A DNA stretch of 10,429 bases from Kiritimatiellia bacterium. GTDB lineage: Bacteria > Verrucomicrobiota > Kiritimatiellia > RFP12 > UBA1067. The position numbers and the translations under genes were made by a program. The notes under the pieces were generated by a model that saw only the letters and a list, made by a program, of their open reading frames with translations, had not been told where the DNA came from and searched no databases. Below are positions 1 through 7,003 of the stretch, piece by piece (the stretch's first letter is position 1; the number at the start of each line of letters is the position of its first letter). The stretch covers positions 1-10,429 of the forward strand of contig JAFPNP010000271.1 in NCBI GenBank assembly GCA_017411125.1, read 5' to 3'.

Positions 1-935
1 GCGGACGGCGCGGTACGGTGTATTGTACCGTAGGGCACGGCGAAACTTCCGCGTCATCCTACGACGCTCAATTTGGAATGAGCGACCTCGCGCGCGAACT
101 TCGCCAGGATGGTTACCGCGTGAAAGATCTCGATCTCGTGTATGCGGCGTCGATTCCCGACGACTGTGCCGTGTTGCTGGTGGCCGGAGCGCGAGAGCCG
201 TTTTCGCGGACGGAGCTTCTGCGGCTTGACGGATATCTGCACGCAGGCGGGCGGATGCTCGTGCTGACCTCGCAGTCGCCCAATGCCGGCGTTGGATCAC
301 TGCTTGCGGACTGGGGGGTGCGGCAGCTGCCGTTCATGGCGGTGTCGCCATCGCGCACGTTCAGCGGTTCGGACGTGCTCGTCTCCGACCTTGGCGGCCA
401 CGCCGTGACACGCCCGCTTGCCGGGTGTACGCTGTTTTTCGAAAACGCTTCGGTTCTTGTTCCAGCGTCTGACGGAACAAACACGCTGGACAGGGCGGGT
501 TTCACGGCGCTTGCAAGGACGGGGGCGGAGAGCTGGGGCGAGTCCGACGCATCGTCGAGGCCATGGGTTTTCGACCCGACGGTCGAGCCGAAAGGCCCGC
601 TTGTGGTCGCGGCAGCGCTTGAACGCGGAGGAGGTGCGGCCAAAGACCTCGCTTTTCGTCCAACGCGGATTGTCGTGGTTGGAGATTCCGCCTTTGCCGT
701 AAACGGCGCCCTCAAGCGCAGGGCGAACGCCAACCGCGACTTCCTGCTCAACGCCGTCGCATGGCTCGCCGGCCTAGACGCCGTGGCCGAATCGCGCACG
801 CCGGATAGCGTTGTGGCCACGGGTCTCGACAGGTCTGGATGGGTGCGTTTCGGCCTTGTCGCCGCATTGGGCCCGGCCTCTGCCATGATGCTGTTGGCGT
901 TTGCTGCCGCCATAAGGAGGAGGAAAGGCGCATGA
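1..935 (+). CDS. GldG-like ABC transporter auxiliary protein, C-terminal part (5' end outside window)
   Basis: Incomplete at the 5' end: the frame is open from base 3, and the GTG at 18 is probably an internal valine rather than a start, because the conserved core is already under way there. Numbering from that GTG, residues 1-9 carry the strand-plus-GHGE motif typical of GldG-like proteins (ABC_transp_aux family). A DD-AVLLVAGARE segment (about 47-60) and a GG-MLVLTSQSP segment follow, as in the family's domain that adopts a flavodoxin-like or GATase-like fold. Near the C-terminus is one hydrophobic segment (about 277-297) followed by RRRK, consistent with a membrane anchor with a cytoplasmic tail. 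GldG was named as a partner of the GldA/GldF ABC transporter in gliding flavobacteria, but homologues occur in many non-gliding bacteria, so gliding should not be inferred. The stop overlaps the start of the following DUF4340 gene (ATGA), implying translational coupling. Family call is fairly sure; substrate unknown. Confidence 0.8.
   Translation, partial: GRRGTVYCTVGHGETSASSYDAQFGMSDLARELRQDGYRVKDLDLVYAASIPDDCAVLLVAGAREPFSRTELLRLDGYLHAGGRMLVLTSQSPNAGVGSLLADWGVRQLPFMAVSPSRTFSGSDVLVSDLGGHAVTRPLAGCTLFFENASVLVPASDGTNTLDRAGFTALARTGAESWGESDASSRPWVFDPTVEPKGPLVVAAALERGGGAAKDLAFRPTRIVVVGDSAFAVNGALKRRANANRDFLLNAVAWLAGLDAVAESRTPDSVVATGLDRSGWVRFGLVAALGPASAMMLLAFAAAIRRRKGA
914..922 (+). promoter_or_regulatory. 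Ribosome binding site deciding the DUF4340 start
   Basis: A strong purine run with AAGGAGG (914-920), continuing as AGGAAAGG to 928, lies inside the end of the GldG-like gene and just before ATG 932. It favours ATG 932 over the in-frame ATG at 839, whose first 31 residues would look like an out-of-frame read of the upstream gene and would precede the natural membrane anchor. Confidence 0.7.
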
Positions 936-2668
936 GCAACGTCAGATCGATACTGTTCTTTCTTGTCGGCATTCTGCTGACGGGCGGGTTTCTTGTCTGG
1001 TCTGGAATGCAGTCGCGTCGTTCCGTGCTGGCAAGCGCGGAGGCGTCGTCGGTGCTTTGCGCAGTCAACCCGAAGCTTGTCGATGCGTGCAGCGTCCAGA
1101 TCAACAACAAGGATGTCATCCGTCTCGTCCGCACCGTCGATGGAGCCTGGAATATTACGAATCCATTTGAAATCGCGGCAGATACATCCGCCGTGATGCG
1201 CCTTCTGGATGCGCTTACTCTCGTCAGTGTGACGGACATGCGCTCGGAGGGAGAGCTTCATGAAATGGGCGAGACTCTGGACGATTTCGGGATAGACAGA
1301 ATGTCTCTGCGCGTCATGCTGCAGGCGGGGAGCCGGATATTCGGCGTCGCTTTCGGGCGCGTGTCGCCGTCCGGCGGCGAGGTGTATGCGCACGTCGAGG
1401 AAACCCGCCGCGTCTGCGTGCTTCCGTATTCCGCCTTTGCGTTGATTCCCCGTAGTCTGGACGAATTCCGGGAACGCGGGGTGTTGACGTGCCCGCGCGA
1501 CGAAATTGCAGGGCTTGACATACGCATGCCGGACAAGCCTGCCTTGCGGCTTGTGCGCGACGGCGGGACCTGGTCGATACACTCTCCTGCGGTTGCGCCG
1601 GCCGACGGTGCGGCAGTGGGTTCGCTGGTGGATCGCCTTGTGTCGGCGCGAGTGGCGGCTTTTGAAATTCCGTCCGCCGCCAGGCCGACGGTGCCGTCCG
1701 GCGGTTTCAAGGCGGAAGATCTTGTTCCCTACGGATTGGACGCCGGGTTGTCCGTAATCGTTCGCGGTGCGGTCGGGACGTCCGAGCAGGTGGTGTTCGG
1801 ACGTTCGGCCGGGACCAATCTCGTGTGGGCGCTCATACGCAACGGCACTTCGGTCGTGAAACTCGAATCGGAACTTGCCGAACGCTGCCGGGCCGGTGGC
1901 GAATCGTTGCGCGATACGCGCGTGTTCCCGCTGGCGGACGGCGAAACGGTGAGGTCGCTTTCAATCATGGCTGGCGCCTCCGTATACGTGCTCGCGCGCG
2001 GCACAAACGGAATTTGGCGAATCGAGGCGCCTGTAGTCGCGCCGGCCGACCAGGGCAAAGCCGCTGCGTTCGCGGAGAAGCTGTTGAAGTTGCGCCAGAA
2101 CGATGTCTCCGACGGCGAGAAGGCGGGCGACGACCGTGTAGTGGTCAGCGTGTCCACCTCCGTCACAAACCGCCCGGGGCTTGCAGTTTCGCCGACGTTG
2201 CTGGGCGGCAAGGCCGCGTTCGCCGACCTGCGTTCCAAGACGCTGCTTGTGCTCGATCCTTCGTCGGTGCGTCGCCTATCCGTCAGCGGCGGAGCCGGAA
2301 GCGTCACTGCGGTTCGTTGGAACGCGGAACGGAGAGCATGGGACGTGGTGCGCGACACGGACGCGCCGACGGTGCGGCGCGTGGCGGACGCGGCGGTAAA
2401 GGGCGTCCTTTCCGCGCTTGCGCGGCTTGAGGCGGCCGGCGTTGAGACGCTTGCGGCGACTGCAGAAGATATGCGTCGCTGCGGGCTCGACAAGCCTTCG
2501 TTCGTGCTTGCGGCGGACGTGGAATCGGCGGACGCCATGCGCTACAACGTACTCCTTGGCGGCAATGCACCCGGAGGCGGACGGTACGCGACGGTAGGCG
2601 GGGCCGATGCCGTATTCGTGCTTTCGCGGCGGACGGTCGCCGACTTGACGGCTCCGCTTGCGGAATGA
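932..2668 (+). CDS. DUF4340 domain protein, membrane-anchored, four internal repeats
   Basis: A 578-residue protein from ATG 932. Residues about 7-27 form a single N-terminal hydrophobic anchor with no lipobox, so most of the protein is probably extracytoplasmic. The rest looks like repeated DUF4340 modules. Each has a strand ending in a Trp followed by a hydrophobic residue (W73, W214, W362, W470), then in the first three a P-x-x-(A)-A-x-D-type turn and a helix. Modules 1, 2 and 4 are followed by a Gly-containing strand pair that includes VAFGR, VVFGR or VLLGG. DUF4340 proteins have no established biochemical activity. They are commonly encoded next to GldG-like and ABC permease genes, as here, so a role as an envelope component of that transporter is likely but inferred. 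The overlap with the upstream stop suggests coupled translation at similar levels. Family call rests on pattern memory and the neighbour. Confidence 0.78.
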   Translation: MSNVRSILFFLVGILLTGGFLVWSGMQSRRSVLASAEASSVLCAVNPKLVDACSVQINNKDVIRLVRTVDGAWNITNPFEIAADTSAVMRLLDALTLVSVTDMRSEGELHEMGETLDDFGIDRMSLRVMLQAGSRIFGVAFGRVSPSGGEVYAHVEETRRVCVLPYSAFALIPRSLDEFRERGVLTCPRDEIAGLDIRMPDKPALRLVRDGGTWSIHSPAVAPADGAAVGSLVDRLVSARVAAFEIPSAARPTVPSGGFKAEDLVPYGLDAGLSVIVRGAVGTSEQVVFGRSAGTNLVWALIRNGTSVVKLESELAERCRAGGESLRDTRVFPLADGETVRSLSIMAGASVYVLARGTNGIWRIEAPVVAPADQGKAAAFAEKLLKLRQNDVSDGEKAGDDRVVVSVSTSVTNRPGLAVSPTLLGGKAAFADLRSKTLLVLDPSSVRRLSVSGGAGSVTAVRWNAERRAWDVVRDTDAPTVRRVADAAVKGVLSALARLEAAGVETLAATAEDMRRCGLDKPSFVLAADVESADAMRYNVLLGGNAPGGGRYATVGGADAVFVLSRRTVADLTAPLAE

Positions 2669-2694
2669 CGGATGCGTTTCACGGATTTTCAAAT

Positions 2695-2698
2695 GGAG
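2695..2698 (+). promoter_or_regulatory. Ribosome binding site for the SDR epimerase
   Basis: GGAG seven bases before ATG 2706. It supports starting the protein at MEKNIKTVLVTGG, which places the Rossmann glycine motif at residues 11-18 as usual for extended SDRs. The alternative in-frame start at 2658 lies inside the end of the previous gene and would add 16 unconserved residues. Confidence 0.6.
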
Positions 2699-2705
2699 TT
2701 CCAAA

Positions 2706-3764
2706 ATGGAAAAAAACATCAAGACAGTGCTTGTGACTGGTGGAAGCGGATTTCTCGGCATAAATCTGATACGCCACCTTCGGACGAAGGGAGTAGAACG
2801 GATAAGGGTGCTCGACATCGCTCCGTTCGATTATCCGGAGGCCAAGGAGCCGTGGCTCGAGTTTACCCTCGGCGACGTGCGGGATGCGGCGGCGGTGAAC
2901 AGATGCGTTGCCGGGTGCGACGCGGTGGTAAATACTGCCGCCGCGCTGCCGCTGTATTCGCCTGAAGACATCAGGACGACGGAGGTGGACGGCGCGCGCA
3001 ACGTGATCGCCGCCTGCCGTCGTGCCGGCGACGTGAGAATGGTGCAGATATCGTCCACTGCCGTCTACGGCGTTCCCAAGAAGCATCCCATATACGAGGA
3101 CGACGAACTTGTAGGCGTCGGTCCTTACGGCCATGCCAAGATAGAGGCGGAGGAACTGTGCCGGGCCGCCCGTGCCGAAGGGTTCTGCGTTCCGATCATC
3201 CGGCCGAAGAGTTTCATAGGACCGGAGAGATTGGGCGTGTTCGCGCTGTTCTACGATTGGGCCTACACAGGCCATGGCTTTCCGATGATCGGAAGCGGAA
3301 ACAACAGGTACCAGTTGATGGACGTGGAGGATCTTTGCGCGGCAATCTGGAGCGCCATGACGCTTGACGCGAAAACGGTCAACACGGAATTCAACATCGG
3401 CGCGAAAGAGTTCACCACGATGAAGGAGGACTACCAGGCCGTTCTTGATCGAGCCGGCCACGGCAAGAAGATACGCGGCCTTCCGGTGAAGCCGATCGTG
3501 TTCATCCTTCGTATACTTGAGAAACTCCACCTCTCGCCGCTGTATCCATGGGTTTACGAAACGGCTTCGACAGACAGTTTCGTGTCCGTCGCACGCGCCG
3601 AGAAGCTGCTTGGCTTCGCTCCGAAATACTCTAACAAAGACGCGCTCGTGCGCAACTACGATTGGTACGTGGCGAACATAGACTCCTTCAAGGGCAAGAC
3701 GGGCGTCTCGCACCGCGTGCCGTGGAAGCAAGGCTTGCTCGCCTGCGCGAAATGGTTTTTCTGA
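2706..3764 (+). CDS. NAD-dependent epimerase/dehydratase (extended SDR)
   Basis: A 352-residue cytosolic protein of the extended short-chain dehydrogenase/reductase family. The N-terminal Rossmann motif TGGSGFLG is at 11-18, an acidic residue at the end of strand 2 (D37) suggests NAD(H) preference, and GDVRD (56-60) matches the adenine-binding Asp region. The catalytic triad is visible as the SST block (116-118), Y141 and K145 in YGHAK. IRPKSFIGPER is the substrate-domain motif after strand 6, and the MDVEDLC segment is typical of sugar-nucleotide epimerases and 3-beta-HSD-like enzymes. The last ~60 residues, with a LLGFAPKYS motif, close the fold as in that group. Substrate cannot be read from sequence: a UDP-sugar 4-epimerase or dehydratase is plausible, but a sterol-type or other oxidoreductase is possible. 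Gap to the upstream gene is 37 bases; the following gene begins 29 bases after the stop. Confidence 0.85.
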   Translation: MEKNIKTVLVTGGSGFLGINLIRHLRTKGVERIRVLDIAPFDYPEAKEPWLEFTLGDVRDAAAVNRCVAGCDAVVNTAAALPLYSPEDIRTTEVDGARNVIAACRRAGDVRMVQISSTAVYGVPKKHPIYEDDELVGVGPYGHAKIEAEELCRAARAEGFCVPIIRPKSFIGPERLGVFALFYDWAYTGHGFPMIGSGNNRYQLMDVEDLCAAIWSAMTLDAKTVNTEFNIGAKEFTTMKEDYQAVLDRAGHGKKIRGLPVKPIVFILRILEKLHLSPLYPWVYETASTDSFVSVARAEKLLGFAPKYSNKDALVRNYDWYVANIDSFKGKTGVSHRVPWKQGLLACAKWFF

Positions 3765-3793
3765 TGCGCTTCAAGCAGAATGGCGGCACAGGC

Positions 3794-5761
3794 ATGAACA
3801 AGCGAAAAGAAATGTCGAAGGGGAAAGGCCCCCTGCGCAGGCACGGCATGATGACGGGTCGGCTTCACGTTGCGCGCAACGGCGCCGAATTTCTTGTGGA
3901 CCCCGAGACCGGCAAGGCGGTGTGGATCGCCGAACGCGATCTCGGCACGGCCTTGCCGGACGACACCGTGACCGTCAGGCTCAAGCCGCGCGGCGACGAA
4001 GGCGTGTTGCTGCGCATAGAGGAACGCGCCCCGCGTTCGATCGTGGGCACGGTCACGGCTGTGGGGCGTTTCACCCGCGTGCAGCCGCTCAACCCAACCT
4101 ATAGGCAAGAATTCGTGGTGCGCAATGCCCACGGCGCCAAGGCCGGCGACCGCGTCGTAATGCGGTTCGTCCGCTGGGACAGCCGCGCATCGGCGCCGAT
4201 CGGCGAAGTCGCGGACATCATCGGCCCGAAGGACGACCCGTCGCTGGATACCTTGGCCGTAATGAATCAATACGACCTGCCCGCTTCGTTCCCCGCCGAC
4301 GTGGCGGAAGAGGCCGAGCGCGTCAGTGCGCGGCTTTCAACTCCTGGCAAGAGGCTCGACCTGCGCAGGAAATTCATTTTCACGTGCGACCCCGAAAGCG
4401 CACGGGACTACGACGACGCGCTCTCGATCGATATCGACGCCGAAGGCAACCGCACGATCGGCGTACACATTGCGGATGTATCGCATTTCGTCACGCCAGG
4501 CTCCGCGCTCGACAGGGAGGCGTACCGCCGTTCGACGAGCGTGTACCTCGTGGACAAAGTTGTGCCGATGCTGCCAGAGCAGCTGTCGAACGGCGTCTGT
4601 TCCCTCGTGCCCGGACAGGACCGGCTCGCGTTCAGCGCGTTCCTCACTTTCGACGCACGCGGAAACTGCGTGGAGCGTCGCTTCGCGAAGTCTGTGATTC
4701 GTTCGAAAGCACGGTATACGTACGAGCAGGTGATGGATGCCATATCGGGGAAGAAAGTTCTCAAACCCCGCGAACGAAAGACGGTACTTGCAATCCATGA
4801 ACTTGCGCAGCAGCTCAGGAAGCGGCGCTTTGCCGCCGGTGCGCTTGACATGGACGTTCCAGAGGCGGAGATTCGCCTGGACGCGAACGGCATGATGACC
4901 GGCATCGCTGTGCGTCCTTACGACGAGTCGCACCAGATGGTCGAGGAATGTATGGTGGCCGCGAACGAGTCGGTGGCGCGGGAGCTGTGGATGCACGGGG
5001 TGAAAATTCCCGCCAGGCTCCATGAACCTCCAGACCCGGAAAGGCTTGACGAACTGCGGGCGAACCTCTCGGCGCTCGGCATCTCATGCGGCGACCTTTC
5101 GCAGCAGAAGAATCTGGCCAGATTCCTGTCGAAGATAAAAGGCTCTCCGCTCGAAGGCGTGCTGAGCGTGATGGTGCTGCGTTCGATGAAACGGGCGGTG
5201 TACAGCGCCGAGCGAATCGGGCATTTCGGTCTTGCAAAGAAGTTCTATGCGCATTTCACTTCCCCGATACGCAGGTATCCGGACCTGATATTGCACCGCC
5301 AGCTGGCCTCGTGGATTTCAGGGGGCGGTGGACGGCTTGACGTCGCCTGGCTCAAACGTGCTTCCCTGAACGCGACGGAGCGAGAACAGGTAGCGGACGA
5401 TGCGGAACGCGCTCTTGACGAGATCAAGAAATACCGCTATCTCGAGGAAGACCTCCGCTTGCGCGGCACCGAGTTCGATGCGGTCGTCGGCAAATGCACG
5501 CGCTACGGCTTGTTCGTAGACCTGCCGGATCTCGCAGTGGGCGGCATGGTGCATATTTCGAAACTCTCCAGCGGCTTCGTGCGCTTTGACGAGTTCAGCG
5601 GAACACTCTCCGGCGGCGGCAAGACGTGGGCCGTAGGCGACAGGCTGAAAGTGCGCGTCGAAAAGGTTGATTTCGACCGGCGGCAGATCGATTTCGTGCC
5701 GGTTGACGGGTGTGCGGCGCCTCGCGCCGCTAGAAAAGGCAAAATCAAAGGCAGGCGGTAG
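3794..5761 (+). CDS. rnr: Ribonuclease R (RNB-family 3'-5' exoribonuclease)
   Basis: A 655-residue processive 3'-5' exoribonuclease that degrades structured RNA in the cytosol. Two OB-type cold-shock domains come first (about 20-70 and 75-145). The RNB catalytic domain follows, with the signature FTCDPESARDYDDA: D199, D205, D207 and D208 fit the metal-binding aspartates. Further RNB landmarks are HIADVSHFV, the LPEQLSNGVCSL block and AHFTSPIRRYPDL. An S1 RNA-binding domain begins near residue 558 (GTEFDAVVGK then GLFVDL), and the protein ends in a short basic tail. It is shorter than the E. coli enzyme (about 810 residues), lacking the N-terminal HTH-like extension and most of the long lysine-rich tail. 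The start is uncertain: ATG 3794 has no clear Shine-Dalgarno. ATG 3764, overlapping the previous stop as TGATG, and ATG 3809 are alternatives; coupling to the upstream gene is plausible. RNase II is less likely because of the paired cold-shock domains and overall layout. Confidence 0.93.
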   Translation: MNKRKEMSKGKGPLRRHGMMTGRLHVARNGAEFLVDPETGKAVWIAERDLGTALPDDTVTVRLKPRGDEGVLLRIEERAPRSIVGTVTAVGRFTRVQPLNPTYRQEFVVRNAHGAKAGDRVVMRFVRWDSRASAPIGEVADIIGPKDDPSLDTLAVMNQYDLPASFPADVAEEAERVSARLSTPGKRLDLRRKFIFTCDPESARDYDDALSIDIDAEGNRTIGVHIADVSHFVTPGSALDREAYRRSTSVYLVDKVVPMLPEQLSNGVCSLVPGQDRLAFSAFLTFDARGNCVERRFAKSVIRSKARYTYEQVMDAISGKKVLKPRERKTVLAIHELAQQLRKRRFAAGALDMDVPEAEIRLDANGMMTGIAVRPYDESHQMVEECMVAANESVARELWMHGVKIPARLHEPPDPERLDELRANLSALGISCGDLSQQKNLARFLSKIKGSPLEGVLSVMVLRSMKRAVYSAERIGHFGLAKKFYAHFTSPIRRYPDLILHRQLASWISGGGGRLDVAWLKRASLNATEREQVADDAERALDEIKKYRYLEEDLRLRGTEFDAVVGKCTRYGLFVDLPDLAVGGMVHISKLSSGFVRFDEFSGTLSGGGKTWAVGDRLKVRVEKVDFDRRQIDFVPVDGCAAPRAARKGKIKGRR

Positions 5762-5784
5762 GCTGGCCGCAACAAGGAGGACGC

Positions 5785-6900
5785 ATGGATCTCGCGCTGA
5801 TAGTGAACCAGTTCAACGTCAAGGGACGTCTCGTCACGACCGTTCCCTTCGGCAACGGCAACATCAACGACACGTTTCTCGCCGTATTCCGCAATACGTT
5901 CACCGAGACGCAGTTGATAGTGCAGAAGGTGAACCGCACAGTGTTCGCGGCGCCAGAAACGATCATGCGGAACATGCACAATGTCACGCTCCACTGCCAC
6001 GAGAAGCTTGAGGCGGACGCCGCCGCCGGACGCGACGACCGCGTCTGGCAGATGCCGCGCATAGTCAAGACGAAGGGCGGGGGCGATTTCGTGACGGACG
6101 AGAAGGGCGACGTGTGGCGAGTGATAACGCGCATCCTCTCCGCGCATGCGTTCGACACGGCGCAAAGCCCGGAACATGTGCTGGAATGCGGCGCGGCGCT
6201 CGGGCATTTCCACTATCTTGTCGCGGACATGGATCATGCGCTTGTCACCAACCCGCTTCCCGGATTCCATGTGACAAGCGGCTATCTGCGCCAGTATGAC
6301 GAGACGCTGGACAAATGCACCGTCGCCAAAGAACTCGTCTCAGCTTCCATGGAAGCCAGGAGGCTCGCCAGGTTCATCGACGAACGCCGAGACTTCGCCG
6401 TCTGCCTTGAGAGGGCGGAAGCATCCGGCGAGTTGAGGCAGCGGATGTTTCACGGCGATCCGAAGGTGAACAACATAATGATCGACGACTTCACCGGAAA
6501 GGGCACCGCGATGATAGACCTCGACACCGTCGCCCCCGGACTTGTCCAGATAGACTTCGGCGACGCCATTCGTTCGCTTTGCAATCCTGCAGGCGAGGAG
6601 GAGCTGAATCTCGGGAAGGTGACGTTCGACGAAGGTTTGTTCTCCGCGTTTTGCAAAGGATACATGGCGGAGGCCGGCGCTTTTCTCACCGACTCGGACC
6701 GGGCCTACTTGTATGATGCAATTCGTCTTGTGCCGTTCGAGCTTGGGCTGCGCTTTTTCCAGGACTATCTCGCCGGAGACGTCTACTTCAAGGTTCGCCA
6801 GCCGGGGCAGAACCTCAACCGGGCTCGCGTGCAGTTCCGCCTGTGCGAGGCGATTGAAGCGCGCGAGCGCCAGATACGCGGAATCCTTGAAAGATTGTAG
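5785..6900 (+). CDS. APH-fold phosphotransferase, N-acetylhexosamine 1-kinase (NahK)-like
   Basis: A 371-residue cytosolic kinase of the aminoglycoside phosphotransferase/choline kinase fold. The N-terminus has a glycine-rich nucleotide loop, FGNGNIND (22-29), then the IVQKVN strand (45-50) and VF-APETIMRNM. This arrangement recalls NahK and related sugar kinases rather than antibiotic-resistance enzymes. The catalytic loop HGDPKVNN is at 223-230 (D225 likely base, N230 metal ligand), and the metal-binding IDLDT (D245, D247) follows. NahK phosphorylates GlcNAc/GalNAc at C1 in hexosamine salvage; that substrate is inferred here from overall resemblance, not from a substrate signature. A strong AAGGAGG (5774-5780) precedes the ATG. 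It follows RNase R by 23 bases and is the last gene of the first run. The upstream SDR epimerase would suit a sugar pathway. Confident for the kinase fold, moderate for sugar 1-kinase activity. Confidence 0.8.
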   Translation: MDLALIVNQFNVKGRLVTTVPFGNGNINDTFLAVFRNTFTETQLIVQKVNRTVFAAPETIMRNMHNVTLHCHEKLEADAAAGRDDRVWQMPRIVKTKGGGDFVTDEKGDVWRVITRILSAHAFDTAQSPEHVLECGAALGHFHYLVADMDHALVTNPLPGFHVTSGYLRQYDETLDKCTVAKELVSASMEARRLARFIDERRDFAVCLERAEASGELRQRMFHGDPKVNNIMIDDFTGKGTAMIDLDTVAPGLVQIDFGDAIRSLCNPAGEEELNLGKVTFDEGLFSAFCKGYMAEAGAFLTDSDRAYLYDAIRLVPFELGLRFFQDYLAGDVYFKVRQPGQNLNRARVQFRLCEAIEARERQIRGILERL

Positions 6901-6904
6901 CGGC

Positions 6905-6914
6905 GCTTGCAAGC
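6905..6914. repeat. 10-bp perfect palindrome GCTTGCAAGC
   Basis: A self-complementary 10-mer five bases after the kinase stop and just upstream of the proposed -35 hexamer. It has no loop and no T-run, so it is not a convincing terminator. A dimeric regulator could bind it, but a chance palindrome of this size is possible. Confidence 0.4.
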
Positions 6915-6916
6915 CC

Positions 6917-6945
6917 TTGTGCGAACCTGATGGATTTGGTATCAT
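6917..6945 (+). promoter_or_regulatory. Candidate sigma70-type promoter for the serA-gsp run
   Basis: TTGTGC (6917-6922) and TATCAT (6940-6945) are separated by 17 bases, the optimal spacing; the -10 matches TATAAT at five of six positions, while the -35 matches mainly at TTG. Transcription would start near 6952, leaving a leader of about 50 bases before ATG 7004. It lies in the only gap over 40 bases in the window, which supports it. A weaker alternative -10 is TACGAT at 6974-6979. The rest of 6901-7003 shows no gene and no clear terminator for the upstream run. Confidence 0.5.
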
Positions 6946-6951
6946 GTTGCC

Positions 6952-6966
6952 GTTGGACGATCCAAC
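6952..6966. repeat. Inverted repeat GTTGGA-CGA-TCCAAC, possible operator or 5' hairpin
   Basis: Perfect 6-bp arms around a 3-base centre, starting about seven bases after the proposed -10 and therefore at or near the transcription start. A repressor bound here would block initiation. As RNA it could form a small hairpin at the extreme 5' end of the transcript. No T-run follows, so it is not an intrinsic terminator. The position makes it more interesting than the short arms alone would. Confidence 0.45.
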
Positions 6967-7003
6967 ATCTTTCTACGATAAACTCTGAAAAGAAAGCGAC
7001 GAA

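Noticed and set aside
18..20. GTG as the start of the GldG-like gene
   Set aside because: The frame is open upstream to the window edge and the conserved GHGE-containing strand is already under way, so the gene must begin before the window.
113..1582. A 489-codon minus-strand open frame opposite the GldG-like and DUF4340 genes
   Set aside because: Over the DUF4340 part it is again in register with the forward codons and explained by the lack of TTA/CTA/TCA. No domain or ribosome site was seen.
2679..3731. A 350-codon minus-strand open frame opposite the epimerase
   Set aside because: It is an in-register mirror of a gene with an intact catalytic triad and Rossmann motif; the product is His/Arg-rich and matches nothing recognisable.
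5785..6900. Aminoglycoside resistance phosphotransferase
   Set aside because: The APH fold is shared by many kinases. The FGNGNIND loop and the IVQKVN region resemble NahK-type sugar kinases, and the context is chromosomal housekeeping, not a resistance island.
6901..6935. Rho-independent terminator after the kinase gene
   Set aside because: The only symmetric element is the loopless GCTTGCAAGC and no T-run follows, so termination cannot be read here.
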